Source: Mycolicibacterium iranicum
GTDB lineage: Bacteria > Actinomycetota > Actinomycetes > Mycobacteriales > Mycobacteriaceae
Direction of reading: 5' to 3'
DNA: 64,000 nucleotides
Assembly (NCBI RefSeq): GCF_001650495.1
Contig: NZ_LWCS01000030.1
Span: 19,001-83,000 of the forward strand
This document shows positions 58,088-64,000 of this stretch, one piece after another. The notes under the pieces were generated by a model that did no database searches, was not told the DNA's origin, and saw nothing but the letters and a program-made list of their open reading frames with translations. The first letter of the stretch is position 1. Every line of letters starts with the position of its first letter. The translations under genes were made by a program, and so were the position numbers.

Positions 58088-58833
58088 CGTCCTACGACAC
58101 GTGGGATAGCTACTTCTGGCCTGATGCGCCAGGCGTGCTCAAGAACAAATTCGGCATCAAGAGCTACCCCGACCTAGCGGTTGCCGAAGCGCATGCCGTC
58201 GCGCCGCGCATGCGCGGCATCATCCTCGATGACCACTCCGCGCTTCCCGAGACCGTCGACCTCGATTACTACCGCCGCGTGCACCACCGCATCTTCCAGG
58301 ACGTGTACGCGTGGGCCGGAACAACGCGAGTTGTTCCGGAGAACGCGATGGCAAAGCAGTGGCGCGATGTCGTCAATTTCGCCCCCGACGACCGGTCCGC
58401 TCCATGGGTCACCTACCGCTACCCAGCGGGGCGTCTCGTAGAGGAGCAGGCCACTGCTGTGTTTGCCCAACTCCAGCACGCATTGAGTGACCCCGCAAAC
58501 CTTGCCCCACAATCGTTTATCCCGACGATAGCCCGGCACTGGGGGCAACTCGATCAGGTCCATCCCTTTCGTGAAGGCAACACGCGCAGCCAAACCATGC
58601 TGATGGCCACCGTATGCCGCAAATACGGCTACGCCCTCGATGGCGTGCAGCTCCTCGCACGTCGGGAAGAGTTCATCGGCGCCCGCTACCACGGGCACAG
58701 CACCGGGCAGTACGGCCGCCTCACAGCGCTGCTGCTGGACACCGTAGAACCTCGCTCAACAGAACAGGTCACTGACCAAGAACGCCGGTGGGCCAAGTCT
58801 CTCGCTCCGCCCAGCCACGGCCTCAGCCTCTAG
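58084..58833 (+). CDS. Fic-domain AMP-transferase toxin (VbhT-like)
   Basis: 249 residues. The signature H160-P-F-R-E-G-N-T-R-S-Q in LDQVHPFREGNTRSQ is nearly canonical (HPFxxGNGRxxR) with T for G and Q for the final R. The upstream helix ALPETVDLDYYRRVHHRIFQDVYAWAGTTR is the class I Fic beginning, with the typical YxxHxxIFxDVYxWAG. It is expected to transfer AMP to a target such as a topoisomerase when free of antitoxin. Complete in length. Confidence 0.85.
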   Translation: MTSYDTWDSYFWPDAPGVLKNKFGIKSYPDLAVAEAHAVAPRMRGIILDDHSALPETVDLDYYRRVHHRIFQDVYAWAGTTRVVPENAMAKQWRDVVNFAPDDRSAPWVTYRYPAGRLVEEQATAVFAQLQHALSDPANLAPQSFIPTIARHWGQLDQVHPFREGNTRSQTMLMATVCRKYGYALDGVQLLARREEFIGARYHGHSTGQYGRLTALLLDTVEPRSTEQVTDQERRWAKSLAPPSHGLSL

Positions 58834-58966
58834 CCGTAGGCACTGGCCAGATAGGTGAATCCGGGAAGCCGACCTGCGATCATCCGAGACCGCGGATCGA
58901 CCTGCGGCGGGGGCCGCTATCGTGGCCTAATCGCCAGGTTGCTTCGAAAAACTGGAGACTTTCGAA

Positions 58967-59847
58967 ATGCGCGGTTCAGGACGGACGCAGGTTTGGGATG
59001 GGCACCGCAAGCGCTCTGATCGCAGTGTGGTGTCGGCGCGCACCCTGCAGTTCAAGGGCTGGACTTCCGGTTCGTCGCCGAACGGGTGACTGCGCCCACC
59101 GACTGGTGCTTCCAGGAACCTCACCACGTGTTCGTCGTGCACCGCCGCGGGGATCTTGCGTCGATGGAAATCGAGTTCGAGGACGGGCCGTCGGGCCCCT
59201 GCCTTCCGCGTGTGGGCGACGTGTGGGTGATCCCGGCCGAGCGGCGCTACGCCGCGCTGGCACGTGGGTCTACAGTTGGATTCTGCGAAATCACCGTCCC
59301 CACAGCTATTTTCGGAGGAAGGGATGTCAACCCTCGTGTCGGCCACGCGGACACGCTGCTGCACCGCCTGGTGGACCGCCTAGCCAGCCAGGCCCTTCAA
59401 GAGGGTGCAGCAGCACAGCTGTTCCGGCAGTCGCTGGCCCAGACGATGCAGATGCACATAGCCGACCTGTACCCCGCGACCGATGTACGTCGGCGTCTCG
59501 CCCAACCCAAACGCAGCATGGAAATCCACGATCAGCAGATCGTTATCGACTACCTGCACACCGAACTGGACCATCGTATCGATCTGAACAGGTTGGCCGA
59601 CCTCGTGGACATGACACCGAGTACGTTCCTGCCAGCATTCACAGCCGCCTTCGGTACAACCCCGCACCAGTATCTAATCGAGCAACGCATCGCGCGAGCA
59701 CGGGAGATGCTATCGGCGAGTTCGGTAACCATCACCGAGATCGCCGCTGCACTGGGATTCTCCACGCCAAGCCACTTCTCCACCACGTTCAAGCGACGCG
59801 TCGGTATGAGCCCGACCAGCTACCGCACTCTGTCTGCAGGGGCATAG
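58967..59847 (+). pseudogene. AraC-family regulator with a one-base frameshift
   Basis: ATG at 58967 (CTGGAGACTTTCGAA upstream) opens a frame reading QVWDGHRKRSDRSVVSART-LQFKG and then stops at 59089. The expected continuation LDFRFVAERVTAPTDWCFQE is in the next frame; one G missing from the G-run at 59056-59058 explains the break. The rest is intact to 59847, with a double AraC HTH (IDLNRLADLVDMTPSTFLPAFTAAFGTTPHQYL; VTITEIAAALGFSTPSHFSTTFKRRVGMSPTSYR). A GTG at 59086 could still give a 253-residue protein without its N-terminus. Confidence 0.75.
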
Positions 59848-59892
59848 CGCCTAGCGAATAGGCTGCTCGTTGCGCGAGCACGTCACACGCAT

Positions 59893-60861
59893 CTAGTTTC
59901 CGTCGTCGAAGCTGCCGGTGTCGGTGCTGTCGTCGAAATCCGGTGGTGTGTCGTCGATGACACCATCGTCGTTGGAGCTTTCCGGGGTGTCGTCGAATGC
60001 GGGGCCATCGTCGGAATCAGGTGGCGGGTCGGTGTCTCCGGTGTCATTTGTGCCGGCATCGCTGGGTTCGTCGGTGTCGATGGAGTCGTCGCCGGGAGTG
60101 GTGTCAGTGTCGGGTGTATCGCCGCCGCCGTGGTTGGGGTTGGTGCAGATGGTGCCGTCACAGTCGTCGCCGCCGCCGTGGTTGGGGTTGGTGCAGATGG
60201 TGCCGTCGCAGACGACGTAGCTGTTGGTGCCGTCGGGGTTCTTGATCGCGTTGGGTGCGACGTAGGTGCCGGTCGGGCAGGCGGGGTCTTGGTTGCGGGC
60301 GCAGTAGTCGTGGGTGAGGTTGTTGCCGGTGGAACCGTCAGCGCCGGCTGGGCCTCCGTTGAGGGGGTTACCGTTGGCGTCCCAATACCCTGGTGGATCA
60401 CCGCCGCCGTGGTTGGGGTTGGTGCAGATGGTGCCCTCACAGACGACGTAGGTGTGGCTTCCGTCGGGATTCTTGATCGCGTTGGGTGCAACGAAAGTGC
60501 CGATCGGGCAGGCGGGGTCTTGGTTGCGGGCGCAGTACTCCTGGGTGAGGTTGTTGCCGGTGGAACCGTCAGCGCCGACCGGGCCTCCGTTGACGGGGTT
60601 ACCGTTGGCGTCCCAATGCCCGCCGTTGGGGGTCAGCGACACGAACGGCCCGACATAGCTGCCCGGCGTGCAACTGGGATCAAGGTTGTGGCCGCAAAAT
60701 TGCAGGGTCACGGTGTCCACGGAATGTCCAGCAGGGCCCGATGGCCGTGGCGCGGCCGGGACGCCACGCTCATTGCTGGGCGTTGCAGAGTCGCCTGTGC
60801 AGCCGGCCAGCAATAGTGTCAGCAGTGCGCTGGCCACGACGGCGAGAACACGTGGGAACAT
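59893..60861 (-). CDS. Secreted lipoprotein with tandem Cys-containing repeats and acidic tail
   Basis: 322 residues from the ATG at 60861. Signal peptide with lipobox LLLAGC (C21). After VTLQFCGHNLDPSCTPGSYVGPF come two copies of a 75-residue repeat (H/Y-W-D-A-N-G-N-P ... NNLT-x-(D/E)-YCARNQDPACP-x-GT ... VVC-x-GTICTNPNHGGGD) and a third partial copy CDGTICTNPNHGGGD. The tail of about 80 residues is almost only D, S, T, P and G. Every repeat has six cysteines or fewer, and Asn/Asp-rich turns suggest Ca2+ or surface binding. No enzyme motif. Mycobacterial surface proteins of this build are of unknown function. Confidence 0.75.
   Translation of the reverse strand: MFPRVLAVVASALLTLLLAGCTGDSATPSNERGVPAAPRPSGPAGHSVDTVTLQFCGHNLDPSCTPGSYVGPFVSLTPNGGHWDANGNPVNGGPVGADGSTGNNLTQEYCARNQDPACPIGTFVAPNAIKNPDGSHTYVVCEGTICTNPNHGGGDPPGYWDANGNPLNGGPAGADGSTGNNLTHDYCARNQDPACPTGTYVAPNAIKNPDGTNSYVVCDGTICTNPNHGGGDDCDGTICTNPNHGGGDTPDTDTTPGDDSIDTDEPSDAGTNDTGDTDPPPDSDDGPAFDDTPESSNDDGVIDDTPPDFDDSTDTGSFDDGN
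60117..60632. repeat. Tandem repeats within the lipoprotein gene
   Basis: Two repeat units of about 230 bp (roughly 60174-60400 and 60405-60632) differ mainly by silent or conservative changes; a partial unit of about 45 bp (60117-60161) repeats their 5' part on this strand. Copy number probably changes by recombination. Confidence 0.7.
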
Positions 60862-61395
60862 CAAATCTGTACCCTCATATAGGTATTCGAGCTTTCTGTG
60901 CTGGGACGACCGAGAGGCTCGGCATACGCACCGCACTGTGGCGACGGATGCGTCGTAGTTAGCCCCTCTCTCAGGGGCGGGCCGCAAACACCTTAGGGAT
61001 GGAGCACCTACCAACGCTTTCGAAAAATAACCGGCCTTGCAGAATCCCACCGATTTCACAGACGCTGCCGGCCGGCCGGCAGTTTTAGGTCGGAACCTGG
61101 ACCATCATCTGTTGATCACGATGGATGTAGAGACCGCGACCTGCCGGCAGGCGGTGGCCCCTGCGGCGGCCCACGAGGTTCGCGATGTCCGGACTGGCCG
61201 GTCATGCACTCAGGGCCCCCTCCCGCTGTTTCCTACGATCCGTCCGGCCTCAGCCGTGCCCGCGTCAGTAGAACTACGCCTGGATAGAAGAAGGACACGG
61301 ACATCGCATGCCTGCTCGCGTCGAGCCTGTCGCGGCCTTAGGTGTCGCGAATGGTCCAGTTCAGGGCCGTTTTCCCGTTGACTTGCCCTAGCTTT
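60862..61395. other. Intergenic region before the redoxin gene
   Basis: About 530 bp. The left end should hold the lipoprotein promoter. Several GCCGGCCGGCCGGC-type GC palindromes occur near 61066. No gene or RNA recognised. Confidence 0.35.
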
Positions 61396-61397
61396 AA

Positions 61398-61417
61398 TGG
61401 TAGGCTATAGCCATCCA
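61398..61417 (+). promoter_or_regulatory. Plasmid operator/promoter element, single copy
   Basis: TGGTAGGCTATAGCCATCCA, the most symmetrical copy of the repeated 20-bp dyad (TGG-N-AGGCTATAGCC-N-TCCA pattern). The TAGGCTAT inside can serve as -10 for the redoxin gene 20 bp downstream. Confidence 0.65.
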
Positions 61418-61437
61418 CTTAGAAAGGCAGGCGCGTT

Positions 61438-61704
<267 letters not shown>

Positions 61705-61738
61705 GCGCCCACCGGCACTGCCTCGTCAGGCTGTGCGC

Positions 61739-62287
61739 ATGCGCCCCACGCTGACACCCGACCAACGCCACCTCCTGGCGTTCGTCGGCAGATCATCAGG
61801 CAGTGCCCTCCTGGACGCATTCCTCGAGGAACGCGCACTGCGATCCCTGCTGGCCCGCGCAGGCGGCGCCAGCGGCCCGACCGCCCCCCACGGCGCACCC
61901 GACTGGATGACCAGCTACTGGACCGTCGGATCAAAGTTCATCAGCCCCCGCCCCGGCTCCGGCCCCCCGCGTGCCACGGTCACCGCCACTCAGATTCAAC
62001 GACTCGGACAGGCCCTGCCAACCGCGCTGCGCAGCCAGATAGCTGACCTGCTGACCGCGACCCGAGCCGAGCAGCACCGCACATGGCAGTGGTGCCGCTG
62101 CCCCCACGCCCGCACGCCCCCCAACGCACACAGCCGACCATGCTCTCGCTACCACCCCACGGACGAGGAAGACCGCGAGCATTACCGCCGCACCACAGAG
62201 ATGCACGAACAGGCCGACGCCCTGCTGCGCCGCGTTCTCGACCTCGGTGCCGACGCTCAGCTCGACCTATTTGACCAGCTGACCTAA
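61739..62287 (+). CDS. Hypothetical protein with a Cys/His cluster
   Basis: 182 residues from the ATG at 61739; a GTG at 61733 is an alternative. The C-terminal half has WQWCRCPHARTPPNAHSRPCSRYH, three cysteines and three histidines that might bind zinc, followed by a helical region. No family recognised. It lies in one operon with the redoxin gene 35 bp upstream. Confidence 0.5.
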   Translation: MRPTLTPDQRHLLAFVGRSSGSALLDAFLEERALRSLLARAGGASGPTAPHGAPDWMTSYWTVGSKFISPRPGSGPPRATVTATQIQRLGQALPTALRSQIADLLTATRAEQHRTWQWCRCPHARTPPNAHSRPCSRYHPTDEEDREHYRRTTEMHEQADALLRRVLDLGADAQLDLFDQLT

Positions 62288-62304
62288 CCACAAGCCCCAC
62301 ATAT

Positions 62305-62349
62305 TGGATGGCTATCACCATCCATTCGGTGGTAGGCTATAGCCATCAC
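62305..62349 (+). promoter_or_regulatory. Plasmid operator/promoter element, two copies
   Basis: TGGATGGCTATCACCATCCA (62305-62324) and TGGTAGGCTATAGCCATCAC (62330-62349), starts 25 bp apart, preceding the methyltransferase gene. Layout as at 40313-40358, including the flanking ATATTGGA-like start. Confidence 0.7.
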
Positions 62350-62371
62350 CCATTGTTGAGAGGACCCCCCC

Positions 62372-63913
62372 ATGCTGACGATCACCGACCTCTACTGCGG
62401 CGCTGGAGGCTCCACGGCTGGTGCTGTGATGATCAACAACGTCGTGGCCAGGGTCGCCAGTAACCACTGGGACAGGGCCATCGAAACCCACAGCGCCAAT
62501 CACCCTGACACCGACCACATTCAGGCCGACCTCTCCCAGATTGACCCGCGTCTGTTCCCCACCACTGATCTGCTGTGGGCCAGCCCGAGCTGCACCAAGC
62601 ACAGCATCGCCCAGGGCCGCAAACGTCAAGACGCCCAACCGGATCTGTTCGGCGAGATTCTCCCCGAGGCCGCCGCCGAGCGCTCCCGCGCCACCATGTG
62701 GGATGTCGTGCGCTTCTCCGAGTACCACATGTACCGCGCCGTGATCGTGGAGAACGTGGTCGACGTGGTGTTCTGGCCGCCCTTCCAGGCGTGGCGCATG
62801 GCAATGGAATCCATCGGCTACGTCGGCCAGATGGTCTACCTGAACTCAATGCATGCGCAACTGCTCGGTCGCGGCGCCCCCCAGTCGAGAGACCGGTTCT
62901 ATGCGATCTTCACCCGCGCAGGCGATCCCCGCCCCGACGTCAAGCGGATCGTGTCCCCCTACGCGGTGTGCCCCGCCTGCGGACCGGTCCGCGCCGTCCA
63001 GAGCTTCAAGCGCACCGACCGCGCACCGTGGGGTAAGTACCGCGCCCAGTACGTCTACCGCTGCCCCAACGTCGCGTGCCGCAACCAGGTGATCGAGCCG
63101 ACCTACCGCCCGGCCGCCGACATCATCGACTGGTCACTGACCGGCACACGCATCGGTGAGCGCACCCGCCCCCTGGCCGACAAGACCATGGCCCGCATCG
63201 CCGCCGGAATCCAGCGCTACTGGCAGCCCATGCTGGTACCCGTCGAAGGACGCGACGGCAAGAACGCCGCCCCGGTCGACCAGCCGACACGCACCATGAC
63301 CACGCGCAGCGAGACCGCGCTGCTGGTCCCGACCGGAGGCACCTGGCGCAACGAAGCTGTCGCCGTCGATCAACCCATCGCCACCCGAACCACCCGCGAG
63401 AACGACGGCATCGCCTTCGCGCCCTTCATCGCCGAACTCCGCGGCGGCTCCAGCGATGCCCGCTGCACCACCGAAGCACTCTCGACGGTCACCGCATCCG
63501 GCAACCACCACGGCCTGGTCTACACCCCCGTCACACGCGGCGACGTGTTCCACGGACGCTGGAACCCCACCGAGCCCCGCCCCCTGATCACGAGCTACTA
63601 CGGCAAAGGCGGCAGCACCCCTGCCAACGAAGCCCTGCCCACCGTCACCACCGTCGAGCGCCACAGCCTGATCACCAGCGGACCCGCCCCCGCACCGCCA
63701 CAGCACATCGACATCAACGACGTGTTCTTCCGGATGCTGGAGCCCCGCGAAATCACCGCCGCGATGGACTTCCCCACCGACTACCGCATGCTCGGCACCC
63801 GACGAGAGCAAGTCCGCCTGGCAGGCAACGCCGTCACCCCACCAGCCGCCCGCGATCTCGTCGGACTCGTCGTGGAAACGCTGACCGGCGAACCCGCCAC
63901 CGTCACCACCTGA
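62372..63913 (+). CDS. DNA (cytosine-5-)-methyltransferase with inserted zinc-ribbon
   Basis: 513 residues. Motif I DLYCGAGGSTAG, motif IV LLWASPSCTKHS with the catalytic Cys (P-S-C instead of the usual P-P-C), motif VI VIVENV, motif VIII PQSRDRFYAIF, and motif X RLAGNAVTPPAARDL are present in order. A Cys insert (CPACGPVRAVQSF ... YRCPNVACRN) lies near residue 200-235, and several TTR/TVT-rich repeats form the target-recognition region. This subtype is common in actinobacterial phages and plasmids without a partner nuclease. None is found here, so self-protection or replication control is likely. Confidence 0.9.
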   Translation: MLTITDLYCGAGGSTAGAVMINNVVARVASNHWDRAIETHSANHPDTDHIQADLSQIDPRLFPTTDLLWASPSCTKHSIAQGRKRQDAQPDLFGEILPEAAAERSRATMWDVVRFSEYHMYRAVIVENVVDVVFWPPFQAWRMAMESIGYVGQMVYLNSMHAQLLGRGAPQSRDRFYAIFTRAGDPRPDVKRIVSPYAVCPACGPVRAVQSFKRTDRAPWGKYRAQYVYRCPNVACRNQVIEPTYRPAADIIDWSLTGTRIGERTRPLADKTMARIAAGIQRYWQPMLVPVEGRDGKNAAPVDQPTRTMTTRSETALLVPTGGTWRNEAVAVDQPIATRTTRENDGIAFAPFIAELRGGSSDARCTTEALSTVTASGNHHGLVYTPVTRGDVFHGRWNPTEPRPLITSYYGKGGSTPANEALPTVTTVERHSLITSGPAPAPPQHIDINDVFFRMLEPREITAAMDFPTDYRMLGTRREQVRLAGNAVTPPAARDLVGLVVETLTGEPATVTT

Positions 63914-63958
63914 CAGCCCGCACTGCCAGCCCCCTCCCCCAACCCAAGGAGTGTTCCG

Positions 63959-64000
63959 ATGACTGAACAGCACGCCGCCACCCCCGGGCGCCCCATCGCC
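63959..64000 (+). CDS. Start of a gene cut by the window edge
   Basis: ATG at 63959 behind AAGGAG, 14 codons (MTEQHAATPGRPIA) to the edge. Co-directional with the methyltransferase gene and 45 bp after it. Too short to identify. Confidence 0.4.
   Translation, partial: MTEQHAATPGRPIA

Noticed and set aside
60117..60632. Possible CRISPR array because of regular repeats
   Set aside because: The repeat is about 230 bp, lies in frame within a lipoprotein gene and has no short spacers.
62372..63913. Restriction-modification system
   Set aside because: No endonuclease gene is next to the methyltransferase within the window; the genes around it are a redoxin and hypothetical proteins.

Overview
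The window is GC-rich actinobacterial DNA, most likely a large plasmid or a plasmid-derived accessory region of a Mycobacterium/Mycolicibacterium. The evidence is the lipid-modifying enzymes (PapA-type acyltransferase, cutinase, mycolic-acid-type methyltransferase, MymA-like monooxygenase), the GTGA/ATGA operon overlaps, the leaderless-looking promoters, and the mix of toxin-antitoxin modules, insertion-sequence remnants, a KfrA-like protein and a mercury transposon. No replication-initiation, partition, relaxase, rRNA or tRNA gene was recognised, so plasmid status is inferred.

Layout. 1-10.8 kb is an accessory zone: a GNAT fragment cut by the window edge, an SDR, an unexplained three-gene cluster with a degenerate EccC-like ATPase, three toxin-antitoxin pairs and a helicase with six HA repeats. 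10.85-11.95 kb is a decayed IS1182-type element. 12.1-30.5 kb is a lipid/ketone catabolism island: TetR, PapA-like acyltransferase, cutinase, P450, hydrolase, acyl-CoA ligase, TetR, paired SMR pumps, SDR, Baeyer-Villiger monooxygenase, ECF sigma factor, alcohol dehydrogenase, a P450-reductase fusion (CYP102 type) and a cyclopropane/mycolate methyltransferase. An operator GGGTACT-N4-AGTACCC recurs before the P450 operon and between the SMR and SDR/monooxygenase operons. A broken HAD gene and an IS110-type pseudogene close the island.

32.7-43.1 kb and 57.4-64 kb read as one plasmid backbone: KfrA-like coiled coil, two Fic proteins, small hypothetical genes, a secreted nuclease, an XRE regulator, a PP-loop (PAPS-reductase-like) gene, a NrdH-like redoxin and a C5 cytosine methyltransferase. 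Two promoter/operator families recur here: a 20-bp palindrome (consensus TGGTAGGCTATAGCCATCCA, six copies at four loci) and a leaderless promoter built on CGACTACACTA.

The backbone is split by a 14.3-kb Tn554-like transposon (about 43145-57405). It carries a MerR-regulated efflux module, a mercury operon (ArsR-type regulator, MerT-like protein, redoxin, CcdA, MerA, MerB, second flavin disulfide reductase) and three large recombinases plus a TnpC-like protein. It sits inside the PP-loop codons of the PAPS-reductase-like gene: the 5' part (33 codons) lies right of the element, the remainder left of it, and rejoining them restores an uninterrupted frame.
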